Of a DNA stretch of 64,000 nucleotides, positions 18,969 through 28,936 are shown one piece after another. The DNA comes from Hyphomicrobiales bacterium (lineage in GTDB: Bacteria > Pseudomonadota > Alphaproteobacteria > Rhizobiales > Beijerinckiaceae): NCBI GenBank assembly GCA_027484605.1, contig JAIXSR010000139.1, forward strand, positions 1 to 64,000, given 5' to 3'. The position numbers and the translations under genes were made by a program. The notes under the pieces are model-generated. The model was not told where the DNA came from and did not search any database. It saw nothing but the letters and a program-made list of their open reading frames with translations. How positions within the stretch are numbered: the stretch's first letter is position 1; each line of letters starts with the position of its first letter.

Positions 18969-19616
18969 ATGCGCATTCCCGACCCGCTCGAACGCCATCC
19001 GATCCAGGGGTGGCACGGCACGGCCTATCTCAGGGCTGTTGTCAACGACCCGAGGATAGAGGTCGGCGATTTCAGCTACTATGACGACTCGCGGGGGCCC
19101 GAGCATTTCGCCGCCCGCTGCGTGCGGTACCATTTCGACTTCGTCGGCGATCGGCTGATCATCGGCAGGTTTGTCGCCATCGCGCAGGGAGCGCAGTTCA
19201 TCATGAATGGCGCCAACCATCCGATGGGAGGCTTCTCCACCTTCCCCTTCGGCACCATGGGCTTCGTCCCCGGCGAACCCCATGGCGAGGAAGGCGATCC
19301 CCCTCGGGGTGACACGATCATCGGCAACGATGTCTGGATCGGGCGCGAGGCCGTGATCATGCCCGGGATCCGGATCGGCGATGGCGCCATTATCGGCGCG
19401 CATGCGGTCGTCGCCCGGGATGTCGCGCCCTATGCGATCGTTGTCGGCAATCCGGCACGGGAAACACGGCGGCGCTTCGACAGCGCGACCATCGAGGCCC
19501 TGCTGGAAATCCGCTGGTGGGATTGGCCGGTGGAGCAGATCATGCGGCATGTGGCGGCCATCCGGGGAACGGATCTCGCAACCCTCCGCAAGGCGGCGAG
19601 GGAGATCGGAGGATGA
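18969..19616 (+). CDS. CatB-related (xenobiotic-type) O-acetyltransferase, left-handed beta-helix
   Basis: 215 aa; hexapeptide repeats [66 protein letters not shown]. Confidence 0.9.
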   Translation: MRIPDPLERHPIQGWHGTAYLRAVVNDPRIEVGDFSYYDDSRGPEHFAARCVRYHFDFVGDRLIIGRFVAIAQGAQFIMNGANHPMGGFSTFPFGTMGFVPGEPHGEEGDPPRGDTIIGNDVWIGREAVIMPGIRIGDGAIIGAHAVVARDVAPYAIVVGNPARETRRRFDSATIEALLEIRWWDWPVEQIMRHVAAIRGTDLATLRKAAREIGG

Positions 19617-20287
19617 GCATGGACCAGGTGGACGAACCCGATTTCGCCGAAGCGGGCCGCCGTCTCTTCGCGCGCGAATGCGAATTCTATTGGGCGGCTG
19701 CCAAGAAGGATGGCCTTCCGCCACCGCGCGGGATCGAGATCGCCTTTGCCGGCCGTTCGAATGTCGGCAAGTCCTCGCTGATCAATGCGTTGACGGGCCG
19801 CAATGGCTTGGCGCGCACCTCGAACACGCCCGGTCGGACGCAGGAACTCAATTTCTTCGATATTGCCGGCGCCTTTTCGATCGTTGACATGCCGGGCTAC
19901 GGTTATGCTGCTGTGGGCAAGGAAAAGGTCTCGGCCTGGACGGGGCTGATCCATCACTATCTCCGCGGCCGCGTCGAGCTCGCCCGCGTCCTGCTGCTGA
20001 TCGATGCCCGGCATGGCCTCAAGGATACGGATGACCCTGTGCTCGAGACGCTGAGCAAGGCGGCGGTCTCCTTCCAGCTCATCCTCACCAAGGCCGATGC
20101 CCTGTCCGAACGGGAGGCCGCGCAGCGCGTCGGCGCCATCCGCGAGATCCTGCGCAAGAAGGCAGCGGCTCATCCCGAGATCATCCTCACCTCCAGCAAG
20201 ACCGGCATGGGCATCGAGACCCTGCGGGCCAGCCTTGCGCGGCTACTGCATGACCGGCACCAGCTTCCCGGCTGGACGCTCGAATGA
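19613..20287 (+). CDS. engB: Ribosome biogenesis GTP-binding protein YihA/EngB (YsxC)
   Basis: ATG 19613 overlaps upstream stop (ATGA); [46 protein letters not shown]. Confidence 0.97.
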   Translation: MSMDQVDEPDFAEAGRRLFARECEFYWAAAKKDGLPPPRGIEIAFAGRSNVGKSSLINALTGRNGLARTSNTPGRTQELNFFDIAGAFSIVDMPGYGYAAVGKEKVSAWTGLIHHYLRGRVELARVLLLIDARHGLKDTDDPVLETLSKAAVSFQLILTKADALSEREAAQRVGAIREILRKKAAAHPEIILTSSKTGMGIETLRASLARLLHDRHQLPGWTLE

Positions 20288-20646
20288 CGATGCGGATCCC
20301 GCTGGTTCTCGCCGGGCTGTGCGGTGCTCTGGGCGTCGCGCTTTCGGCCATGGGCGCGCATATTCCGGGCGGCGCCTCGCTGGGCACGGCTGGCCTGTTC
20401 CTCCTGCTGCACGGCGCTGCCTTCCTCGCGCTGGCGGCACTGGCGGGGCGGGACGGGATGGCGAGGCCGTTTGTTGCGGCGATCCTGATCGGCTGGACGC
20501 TGGGCCTCGGCCTGTTCTGCGGCGATCTCGCGGCGCGCGTCTTCCTCGGTTTCCGCCTCTTTCCGGGCGCAGCCCCGACCGGCGGCGTGCTGCTCATCCT
20601 GACCTGGCTCGGGCTTGCCCTGGCCGGGTTGCGGACACACCGATGA
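20284..20646 (+). CDS. DUF423 family membrane protein
   Basis: 120 aa, 3-4 TM; LAGLCGALGVALSAMGAH and GGVLLILTWLGLAL typical of DUF423. Confidence 0.85.
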   Translation: MTMRIPLVLAGLCGALGVALSAMGAHIPGGASLGTAGLFLLLHGAAFLALAALAGRDGMARPFVAAILIGWTLGLGLFCGDLAARVFLGFRLFPGAAPTGGVLLILTWLGLALAGLRTHR

Positions 20647-20728
20647 AATATTGTCTGCGGGCGGTTGAGCCGGCCCGCGGCATTGCCTAAAGAAGGCGCC
20701 GTTCCTGCTGCGCGGAGACCCGAACGTC

Positions 20729-21625
20729 ATGTCCGACAAGATCCTGCCCGATGTCCATGTCCGCGCCGAGGTGATCAGCCAGGCCCTGCCGTTCATGCAG
20801 CGCTATGATCAGGAAGTCGTGGTCATCAAATATGGCGGGCATGCCATGGGCGACCGTGCCGCGGCGGAGGATTTCGCCGAGGATGTCGTGCTGCTTGAAT
20901 TGCAGGGCGTGAAGCCGATCGTGGTTCATGGCGGCGGCCCGCAGATCGGCAAGATGCTCGACAAGCTCGGCATCAAGAGCGAGTTCCAGGGCGGCCTCCG
21001 CGTGACTGACCGCGCCACGGTCGAGGTGGTGGAAATGGTGCTGGCCGGCTCCATCAACAAGCAGATCGTCGGCTGGATCGCCGCCGAAGGCGGCAAGGCG
21101 ATCGGCCTCTGCGGCAAGGACGGCAAGATGGTCACGGCCCGCAAGCTGACCCGCACGGTCCGCGACCCGGATTCCCTGATCGAGCGAGAACTCGATCTCG
21201 GCTTCGTCGGCGACCCCTACAAGGTGGATCGTTCGGTGCTGGATGCGGTCCTGAAGGCTGAATTGATCCCGGTTCTCGCACCGGTGGCGATCGGCGAGGA
21301 TGCCGAGACCTACAATGTCAACGCCGATACCTTTGCCGGCGCGATTGCCGGCGCCATGCGGGCGAAGCGCCTGCTGCTCCTCACGGATGTTCCCGGCGTT
21401 CTGGACAAGGACAAGAAGCTCATCCCGCAGCTCACCGTCGATGAATGCCGCCGCCTGATCGCGGACGGTACCGTCACCGGCGGCATGATCCCGAAGATCG
21501 AGACCTGCATCTATGCGATCGAGCAGGGGGTCGAGGGCGTTGTCATCCTCGATGGCAAGGTGCCGCATGCCGTCCTGCTCGAATTGCTGACCGAGCATGG
21601 CGCCGGCACGCTGATCACGGGTTGA
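20729..21625 (+). CDS. argB: Acetylglutamate kinase
   Basis: 298 aa; [47 protein letters not shown]. Confidence 0.97.
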   Translation: MSDKILPDVHVRAEVISQALPFMQRYDQEVVVIKYGGHAMGDRAAAEDFAEDVVLLELQGVKPIVVHGGGPQIGKMLDKLGIKSEFQGGLRVTDRATVEVVEMVLAGSINKQIVGWIAAEGGKAIGLCGKDGKMVTARKLTRTVRDPDSLIERELDLGFVGDPYKVDRSVLDAVLKAELIPVLAPVAIGEDAETYNVNADTFAGAIAGAMRAKRLLLLTDVPGVLDKDKKLIPQLTVDECRRLIADGTVTGGMIPKIETCIYAIEQGVEGVVILDGKVPHAVLLELLTEHGAGTLITG

Positions 21626-22379
21626 AGGCCTCGGCGGGATAATCCACTGCCAGGAAATACAGCCCGTCCGGCGGGGCAACCGGGCCGCATCGGGCCCGGT
21701 CCTGCGCATCGAGCGCTTCGCGCATGGCCGTGGCCGGCCATGCGCCATGTCCGACCCGCGCCAGCGAACCGACCATCGAGCGCACCTGATGGTGCAGGAA
21801 CGAGCGGGCGCTGGCCACGACATGGATTTCCTCGCCCTGCGTGATCACGTCGAGCCGCTCGAGCGTCCGGATCGGGCTGTTCGCCTGGCAGGACGAGGCC
21901 CGGAATGTCGTGAAATCATGCTTGCCGAGGATGCCCTGCGCCGCCTCGTGCATCGCCGCCGCATCGAGCGGCCGCGCCACATGCCAGACACGCTGGCGGC
22001 CGAGCGCCGATGGCGCGCGGCGATTGAGGATCCGGTAGCGGTAATGCCGCCGGATCGCGCTCAGCCGGGCATCGAAAGTCTCCGGCACTTCCGCCGCGTC
22101 GAGGATGGCGATGCTCTCGCCATTCTGGGTCAGATGGGCATTGAGCGCATCGCGCAGCGTATCCGGGCGCCAGCTCTTGGTGAGCGCGACATGGGCCACC
22201 TGTCCCAGGGCATGCACGCCGGCATCGGTGCGGCCGGCGCAGATGATGCGGACCGGCGGTTCCCCGAGCCGCGCGATCATGCGCTCGATCGCATCCTGGA
22301 CGGTGCGGCCGCCGGCCTGGCTCTGCCAGCCGTGATAGGGCGCGCCGAAATACTCGATCAGCAGGCGGTAGCGCGGCAT
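21615..22379 (-). CDS. truA: tRNA pseudouridine(38-40) synthase
   Basis: 254 aa; [43 protein letters not shown]. Confidence 0.97.
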   Translation of the reverse strand: MPRYRLLIEYFGAPYHGWQSQAGGRTVQDAIERMIARLGEPPVRIICAGRTDAGVHALGQVAHVALTKSWRPDTLRDALNAHLTQNGESIAILDAAEVPETFDARLSAIRRHYRYRILNRRAPSALGRQRVWHVARPLDAAAMHEAAQGILGKHDFTTFRASSCQANSPIRTLERLDVITQGEEIHVVASARSFLHHQVRSMVGSLARVGHGAWPATAMREALDAQDRARCGPVAPPDGLYFLAVDYPAEAFNP

Positions 22380-22380
22380 G

Positions 22381-23331
22381 TCACGCGGCCGGACCGGCCA
22401 GGGCGCGAACGCCTGGTCCGATGGCAGCGCCCCGCAGGAATTCGGTGGCGCTCATCATGCCCTTGCCGGCGGGCTGGACCTCGAGCAGTTGCACCGCGCC
22501 TTCGCCGCAGGCGAGGGTCAGCGCGTGATCGAGAACGGTGCCCGGCGGGCCATGGCCCTCGACCTTTCGCGCCCGCCCCACCTTGATCCGCTTCGGCCCG
22601 GCGCCCCAATCGAGTTCGAGATAGGCACCCGGGAAAGGGAAGAGCCCGCGGATCTGGTCATGCACCGCCTGGCTGTCCGCCGTGAAATCGATCCGGCATT
22701 CGGTCTTGCTGATCTTGTGAGCATAGGTCACGCCGGCTTCGGCCTGCGGCTGGAAACCCAGCGAGCCGCGTTCCAGCGCGGCCAGCGCGCGGGCCATCAG
22801 GTCGGCGCCGATCACCCGCATCCGGTCATGCAACTGGCCGGTGGTCATGTCAGGGCCGATGGCGATGCGCTCGGCCATGGCGACGGGCCCGGTATCCAGC
22901 CCCTCATCCATCTTCATGACCATCACGCCGGTCTCGCGATCGCCGGCCATGATCGCCCGGTGGATCGGTGCCGCCCCGCGCCAGCGTGGCAGCAGCGAGC
23001 CATGCAGGTTGAGGCAGCCGAGTGCAGGGGCGTCGAGGATGGGCCCGGGAAGCAGAAGGCCATAGGCCACCACCACCGCGACATCCGCGGCATGGCCCGC
23101 GAAGACGGCCTGCGCATCCGGGTTCCGCAGCGACTTTGGCGTCAGGACGGGAATGCCGAACCCGCTGGCGCAGCGATGGACCGGGCTTTCGACAAGGTCG
23201 AGACCGCGCCTGCCCCCCGGCGCCGGTGCGCGGGTATAGACGGCGACAACCTCGTGGCCCTGCCCGATGATCTCCGTCAGGGTGGGCACCGCGAAATCCG
23301 GGGTGCCCATGAAGACCACGCGGAGGCTCAC
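22381..23331 (-). CDS. fmt: Methionyl-tRNA formyltransferase
   Basis: 316 aa; [38 protein letters not shown]. Confidence 0.97.
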   Translation of the reverse strand: MSLRVVFMGTPDFAVPTLTEIIGQGHEVVAVYTRAPAPGGRRGLDLVESPVHRCASGFGIPVLTPKSLRNPDAQAVFAGHAADVAVVVAYGLLLPGPILDAPALGCLNLHGSLLPRWRGAAPIHRAIMAGDRETGVMVMKMDEGLDTGPVAMAERIAIGPDMTTGQLHDRMRVIGADLMARALAALERGSLGFQPQAEAGVTYAHKISKTECRIDFTADSQAVHDQIRGLFPFPGAYLELDWGAGPKRIKVGRARKVEGHGPPGTVLDHALTLACGEGAVQLLEVQPAGKGMMSATEFLRGAAIGPGVRALAGPAA

Positions 23332-23849
23332 GCTTCCGGCTCCTTCAGCTTGGCCTGCTTGGCGAATTTCTTGAGCACACGGTCCCGCTTCAGCTTCGAG
23401 AGATAGTCGATGAAGAGGACGCCGTTGAGATGGTCCACCTCGTGCTGGATGCAGGTGGCAAGGATCCCGTCGGCCTCCAGGATTTTCGACTTCAGGTCGA
23501 CATCCTGATACTGCACGCGGATCCTGTCCGGGCGTTCCACCGTCTCGTAATAGTCGGGGATCGAGAGGCAGCCTTCTTCCATCTCGCGCCGTTCCTCCGA
23601 CGACCAGACGATTTCCGGGTTGATCAGCACCAGCGGCTGCGCGGCTTCTTCCTTCCGGGCGAGATCGATCGTGACGATACGACGCGGCACGCCGATCTGG
23701 ATCGCAGCGAGGCCGATGCCCGGCGCGTCATACATCGTCGCGAACATGTCATCGACGAGCATGCGGAGTTCGCGGTCGGCGCCGGCGACAGGGTTCGAGA
23801 TCAGGCGCAATTGCGCATCGGGAACAATGACAAGGGGTCTGACGGCCAT
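23328..23849 (-). CDS. def: Peptide deformylase
   Basis: 173 aa; [28 protein letters not shown]; 4-bp overlap with fmt. Confidence 0.98.
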   Translation of the reverse strand: MAVRPLVIVPDAQLRLISNPVAGADRELRMLVDDMFATMYDAPGIGLAAIQIGVPRRIVTIDLARKEEAAQPLVLINPEIVWSSEERREMEEGCLSIPDYYETVERPDRIRVQYQDVDLKSKILEADGILATCIQHEVDHLNGVLFIDYLSKLKRDRVLKKFAKQAKLKEPEA

Positions 23850-23943
23850 GGATAACTCTCTTTGCCGTTCACATAGGCATTGACGGAAGCCCGGTCAACA
23901 TGTTCATTTTTTGTTCCTGCCGCACGATTCCCGAGGGCCATTC

Positions 23944-25128
23944 GTGGACGCCACGCTCTTCCATCTGGGCAGCCAGGCTGTAACGATCCTCCACGCCCTG
24001 GCGGGCGCGGTGGGGGTCGTGGTCTGCCTGCTGCTGGTCCAGGTCATCGGGGGAATGCGCCACCGGCGCGAACGGTTGATGGCTGCGGCGCGGGAAGAAG
24101 AGCGGCAGCGGGAACTGGACGACAAGGTCGAGTCGATCAACCGGCTGCAATCCGAAATGACCGGGCGCATGCAGACCCTTGCCGAGATTCTTGGCACAAG
24201 GCAGGCGGATCTCGCCCGGCTGGTCAGCGAGCGGATGGATTCCGTGCGGCACAGCATGACCTCGAGCCTGACCGAAACCGCCCAGCGCAGCCAGGAATCG
24301 CTCGCGCGCCTGCAGGAAAGGCTGGCGGTCATCGATGCCGCGCAGGCCGATCTCAAGGGCTTGACCAGCGAGGTCCTGAGCCTGAAGGACGTGCTGCAGA
24401 ACAAGCAGGCGCGCGGCGCCTATGGACAGGGCCGGATGGAGGCCATTGTCCGGGATGCGCTGCCGGCTTCCGCCTATGCCTTCCAGCCGACCCTGTCGAA
24501 CCGCTCGCGGCCGGATTGCACCATTCTGCTGCCTGGGGATGACCGGCCGCTGGTCATCGATGCCAAGTTTCCGCTGGAGGCCTTCGTGCTGCTGCGCGAG
24601 GCGCGCACGGACGAGCAGCGCGCCGCCGCCGAGAAGCAGGTCCGGACCGATCTCGGCACCCATTTGCGGGATATCGCGGGAAAATACCTGATCCCGGGCG
24701 AGACGCAGGACATCGCGATGCTTTTCGTGCCGTCCGAGGCCATCTATGCCGATCTTGGCGAGCATTTCGACGATATCATCCAGAAGGGCCATCGCGCCCG
24801 GATCCTTATTGTCTCGCCCTCGCTGCTGATGATGGCGATCCAGGTCGCGCAATCGATCGTGCGCGATGCCGCCGTGCGCGAGCAGGCGCGCGTCATCCAG
24901 TCGGAACTGGGCAAGCTGCTCGAGGATGTCCGCCGCCTTACCGAGCGTGCCGGCAAGCTGGAACAGCATTTCCGTCAGGCGCAGGAGGATGTGCAGGGCA
25001 TCCTCGTCTCCTCCGAGAAGGTCAACCGCCGCGGTCAGCGCATCGAAAGCCTCGAATTCGAGCAGCCGAACCTCCCGGCATCCCCGCGCGAGGAGGGTGG
25101 CGAGCCGCGCCTCCGCAACGTGATCTGA
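23944..25128 (+). CDS. rmuC: DNA recombination protein RmuC
   Basis: ORF from TTG 23911, probable GTG start 23944; coiled coil, RPDCTILLPGDDRPLVIDAKFPLEAF, ILIVSPSLLMMAIQV. Confidence 0.93.
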   Translation: MDATLFHLGSQAVTILHALAGAVGVVVCLLLVQVIGGMRHRRERLMAAAREEERQRELDDKVESINRLQSEMTGRMQTLAEILGTRQADLARLVSERMDSVRHSMTSSLTETAQRSQESLARLQERLAVIDAAQADLKGLTSEVLSLKDVLQNKQARGAYGQGRMEAIVRDALPASAYAFQPTLSNRSRPDCTILLPGDDRPLVIDAKFPLEAFVLLREARTDEQRAAAEKQVRTDLGTHLRDIAGKYLIPGETQDIAMLFVPSEAIYADLGEHFDDIIQKGHRARILIVSPSLLMMAIQVAQSIVRDAAVREQARVIQSELGKLLEDVRRLTERAGKLEQHFRQAQEDVQGILVSSEKVNRRGQRIESLEFEQPNLPASPREEGGEPRLRNVI

Positions 25129-25147
25129 CGTTGCGGCCCACCGCCGG

Positions 25148-26314
25148 TCAGACGCCGAGGAACCGGTCGATCACCCGGCCATAGATCGCCTTTAGACAAT
25201 CGATATCGGCAATTGCCGCATTCTCGTTGACCTTGTGCATCGTCTTGCCGACGACGCCGAACTCGACCACCGGGCAATAAGCCTGGATGAACCGCGCATC
25301 CGAGGTTCCGCCGGTCGTGGAAAGCACCGGGCGCCGCCCGGTTTCGGCCTCGACGGCCGCCGCCACGAGTTCGACGAAGGGGCCGGGCTCGGTCAGGAAG
25401 GCTTCCGCATTGGTCGGCAGCAAGGTCAGTTCGTAACGGGGCGCATCATTCACGCCGGCCAGCCGGCGGCGCAGTTCCGCGCCCAGCGTCTCGCTGGTCC
25501 AGAGATCATTGAAGCGGATGTTGAACTTGGCGCCGGCGCGGGCAGGAATGACATTCCGGGCGGGATTGCCGCAATCCAGCGCGGTGAATTCAAGATTCGA
25601 CGGCAGGAAATGCGGCGTCCCGGCATCCAGCGGCTCCTTGAGGGCCGCCATCAGCCGCATCAACCCGTCGATCGGGTTCCGGGCGAGATCCGGATAGGCG
25701 ACATGCCCCTGCACCCCGTCGACATGGAGATCGCCTGAAAGGGACCCGCGCCGGCCGATCTTGACCATGTCGCCCATGGTCCGTGGGTTGGTCGGCTCGC
25801 CCAGCACACAGGCGCTGAACACTTCCCCTCGGGCCTTTGCCCATTCCAGCAGCCGGACGGTTCCATCGACCGCATCGGCCTCCTCGTCACCGGTGATCAG
25901 GAAGGCGATCGAGCCTTGCTGCGGCGCCCCGTGCTGATCGAGATGGTCAAGCACGGCGGCCAGGGCAGCCGCCACGCCGGATTTCATGTCGCTCGCCCCG
26001 CGCCCCCAGACGGCGCCCTCGGCGATCTCGCCGGAAAAGGGCGGGCGCGACCAGCCCGAAACATCCCCCGGGGGAACGACGTCCGTATGGCCGGCAAAGA
26101 CCAGGCAGGGCGCGCCGGAACCGATCCGCGCATAGAGATTTTCGACAGCATAATGGCCCTCGGTCTGGAAGACCGGGCGGTGGATCTCGAACCCGTAGGG
26201 CTTCAGCCAGGCCTCGATCAGGCCGAGGGCACCCCCTTCTTCCGGGGTTACCGAAGCACAGCGAACGAGTTCGGCGGTCATGATGACCGCGCGGGACGGA
26301 GCGGAAACCGTCAT
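25148..26314 (-). CDS. dapE: Succinyl-diaminopimelate desuccinylase
   Basis: 388 aa; LVFAGHTDVVPPGD, GRGASDMKSGVAA, ITGDEEADAVDGT, STTGGTSDARFI. Confidence 0.95.
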   Translation of the reverse strand: MTVSAPSRAVIMTAELVRCASVTPEEGGALGLIEAWLKPYGFEIHRPVFQTEGHYAVENLYARIGSGAPCLVFAGHTDVVPPGDVSGWSRPPFSGEIAEGAVWGRGASDMKSGVAAALAAVLDHLDQHGAPQQGSIAFLITGDEEADAVDGTVRLLEWAKARGEVFSACVLGEPTNPRTMGDMVKIGRRGSLSGDLHVDGVQGHVAYPDLARNPIDGLMRLMAALKEPLDAGTPHFLPSNLEFTALDCGNPARNVIPARAGAKFNIRFNDLWTSETLGAELRRRLAGVNDAPRYELTLLPTNAEAFLTEPGPFVELVAAAVEAETGRRPVLSTTGGTSDARFIQAYCPVVEFGVVGKTMHKVNENAAIADIDCLKAIYGRVIDRFLGV

Positions 26315-26317
26315 GGC

Positions 26318-27067
26318 TCAATGGCCCTTGTTCTTGCCATAGGGCGGCGCGGGAATGTCGTTATGGGCCTTGCGCAAGGCGGCGGACCAGCGCTCCCGCA
26401 GGTCATGGAAATAGGGCTCGCCGGCCTCGATCCGGTGTTCGACCTCCGGAACGATCGCATCCCGGCGCATCACCAGGATGTCGATCGGCAGGCCGACGCC
26501 GAGATTCGACCGCATGGTCGAATCCATCGAGATCAGGCCGAGCTTGAGCGCATCATAGAGATCGGAGGAAAAGGTGACCGCGCGGTCGAGGATCGGCTTG
26601 CCGTATTTGTGCTCGCCGATCTGGAGATAGGGCGTGTCCTGCGTTGCTTCGATGAAATTGCCGGCCTTGTAGAGCATGTAGAGCCGCAGGCTCCGCCCCT
26701 CGATCTGGCCGGCCAGCAGCATCGAGATATCGAGCGAGGCGCCGATATGCTCGATCGCGCTGCCATCGATCCGGTAGACATGCCGGATGACCTCGCCGAC
26801 AAACTGCGCGGCGCGGAACATCGAGGGCTGGTCGATCAGCCGTTCGATCCGGCCGTCCTCGCGTTCGAGCCCTTCGCGCAGGATCGAGATGACCGATTGC
26901 GTGAAGCCGAGATTGCCGGCCGTCGCCAGGGCAAAGAGCTTCTTGCCCGGATCCCGGAAGATGTGGAGCTTGCGGAAGGTGGCGATGTTGTCGAGCCCGG
27001 CATTGGTCCGGGTATCCGCCATCATTACCAGGCCTCCGGCAGTCAGAATGCCGACGCAATACGTCAT
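26318..27067 (-). CDS. Proteasome-type protease, Anbu family
   Basis: ATG 27067 inside ORF to 27109; MTYCVGILTAGGLVMMADTRTNAGLDNIATFRKLHIF (N-terminal Thr after Met, conserved Asp17, Lys near 32); neighbourhood typical of anbu. Confidence 0.92.
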   Translation of the reverse strand: MTYCVGILTAGGLVMMADTRTNAGLDNIATFRKLHIFRDPGKKLFALATAGNLGFTQSVISILREGLEREDGRIERLIDQPSMFRAAQFVGEVIRHVYRIDGSAIEHIGASLDISMLLAGQIEGRSLRLYMLYKAGNFIEATQDTPYLQIGEHKYGKPILDRAVTFSSDLYDALKLGLISMDSTMRSNLGVGLPIDILVMRRDAIVPEVEHRIEAGEPYFHDLRERWSAALRKAHNDIPAPPYGKNKGH

Positions 27068-27138
27068 GAAGAAGCTCCCCGGCCTGTTCGCGGCCCCGTC
27101 TCCGCCCATAATCGGGCGTCCGGCCCCTGTCTATTGAT

Positions 27139-27963
27139 CTATTGGTCCATCAGCGATTTTCCCTCGTGCAGGGAAATCGCGACATCCATCGCCTCGCCGG
27201 CGCCGCCCAGCCGGGCGCCACGGATCGGAGCGGCCTCCAGATAGTCCCGCCCGACCGCGATGCGGATATAGCGGGAATCCGTGCACAGGCCATGGGCGGG
27301 GTCGAACCCGATCCAGCCGAGGGCGGTCACATAGGCCTCAACCCAGGCATGGCCAGCTTCCTGCTCGGTTGTGTCCGAGCGCAGGTAATACCCGCTGACA
27401 TAGCGGGCCGGGATGTCGCGCGCCCGGGCGGCGGCGATGAAGACATGGGCGAAATCCTGGCAGACGCCCTTCCGGCTGGCAAAGGCCTGCTCGGCCGACG
27501 TGGTGGCATCGGTGGCGCCGGTTTCGAAGGCGAATTCCTTGAAGATCGTCGCCACCAGGCGGTGCAGGAAAGCGAGCGGGTCGCCGCCTTCCTGCCCGGC
27601 CAGATCGGCCGCGAAATCACGGATCGCGAGATCCGGCCGCGTCAGCGCGGTTTCACTCGCCCAGTAGCCGGGCGGAAAGCGCTCCAGCGATCCCTTCACC
27701 ATGCCGGCATCGGCGGCCACATCCACCTCGCCATCGACGAGGATGCGAAGCCCCTCCAGCGGACCATCGATCGAGAAGGTATGGATGATGTTGCCATAGG
27801 CATCCTCATCCCGGTAGAGGCGGCAATCGGCATCGATCTCCACCCGCCACGACCGGATGAACTGCCCGGCATGGTTCCGCGGCGTGAGGCGCAGGATCTG
27901 GATCGCGCCGCGGGCCGGCTCGTCGTAGATGTAGCGTGTTTCGTGGTGAAGCTTGAGCCGCAT
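27139..27963 (-). CDS. Transglutaminase-like family protein (with bacterial N-terminal domain)
   Basis: ATG 27963 (MRLKLHHETRYIYDEPA); Cys-His-Asp triad region RKGVCQDFAHVFIAAAR...AGHAWVEAYVTALGWIGFDPAHG. Confidence 0.93.
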   Translation of the reverse strand: MRLKLHHETRYIYDEPARGAIQILRLTPRNHAGQFIRSWRVEIDADCRLYRDEDAYGNIIHTFSIDGPLEGLRILVDGEVDVAADAGMVKGSLERFPPGYWASETALTRPDLAIRDFAADLAGQEGGDPLAFLHRLVATIFKEFAFETGATDATTSAEQAFASRKGVCQDFAHVFIAAARARDIPARYVSGYYLRSDTTEQEAGHAWVEAYVTALGWIGFDPAHGLCTDSRYIRIAVGRDYLEAAPIRGARLGGAGEAMDVAISLHEGKSLMDQ

Positions 27964-27991
27964 GATCCGGGCCTTGTCCGCTGGAGGCCCG

Positions 27992-28933
27992 TTATTGCAG
28001 GTACTGGTCGTTGATCGCCAGCCCCAGGCGGTTGTTATCCGCGATGAACTGCTCGAGGAACTCGTGCAATCCGGTCTGGAACAGCGTGTCGATATCCATG
28101 TTCTGCAACTGGGAATAGGTTTGTCGGGCGAGGCGCTGGCTGGGTCCCTGACGGCCATAGCGCTCGGCCAGCAGGTCGAGCACGCGGTTCAGCGTCTCGT
28201 AGGACGAGATCAGCGAGCGGGGCTGCTCGGGCTTGAGGATCAGGAAATCCGCCACCAGCCACGGCTTGATTCCGCCCCGGTAGATCAGGTGGAACGAGTT
28301 CAGCGCGGAGACGGCGCGCAGCAGCGCCGACCACTGGAAGTAATCGAGGCCACCGCCGACCGGCTCCGTTTCCGGCAGGACGACATGGTACTTCACGTCG
28401 AGCAGGCGCGCCGTGGTGTCGGCCCGCTCGATCAGCATGCCGAGCCGCTGGAACCAGTAATGGTCGGTGCGGAGCATGGTCCGGTAGGCGGCGCCGTCGA
28501 AGCGGAGCGAGACCTCGCGCACGAAGGCGAGAAACTTGGTCAGGTCCTTCGAGGTGAAGCTCTGGAAGCGGAGCCGCTGCATCTCGTTCCAGGCATCGTT
28601 GAGGATTTCCCACATTTCCGTGGTGATCGCGGTGCGGACGGCGCGGGCATTCTGCCGGGCAACCTCGATGCAGGCGCGGATCGATGAGGGATTGTCGGGC
28701 CCGGCAATGATGAACTGGGTCACATTCGCCTGGTTGGCCACGTCATAGTGGCGGAAGAAGGCGTCGCGACAGACGGCGATGTCGATCGCGCTTTCCCATT
28801 CATTCGAAGTGCCGGCATAGGCCGAGGGCAGGGTGGCAAGGCGCAGGGCCACGTCGAGAATCCGCGCGAGGCTCTCGGCGCGTTCGACATAGCGGGACAG
28901 CCAGTAGAGATTGTCAGCGGTGCGGGCGAGCAT
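27992..28933 (-). CDS. Alpha-E domain-containing protein (DUF403)
   Basis: 313 aa; MLARTADNLYWLSRYVERAESLARILDVALRLATLP, a hallmark N-terminus of this family. Confidence 0.93.
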   Translation of the reverse strand: MLARTADNLYWLSRYVERAESLARILDVALRLATLPSAYAGTSNEWESAIDIAVCRDAFFRHYDVANQANVTQFIIAGPDNPSSIRACIEVARQNARAVRTAITTEMWEILNDAWNEMQRLRFQSFTSKDLTKFLAFVREVSLRFDGAAYRTMLRTDHYWFQRLGMLIERADTTARLLDVKYHVVLPETEPVGGGLDYFQWSALLRAVSALNSFHLIYRGGIKPWLVADFLILKPEQPRSLISSYETLNRVLDLLAERYGRQGPSQRLARQTYSQLQNMDIDTLFQTGLHEFLEQFIADNNRLGLAINDQYLQ

Positions 28934-28936
28934 CGG

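Noticed and set aside
17193-19724. 843-aa minus-strand ORF over yidC, catB-like and engB
   Set aside because: Mirror frame of high-GC codon usage; yidC and engB are unambiguous
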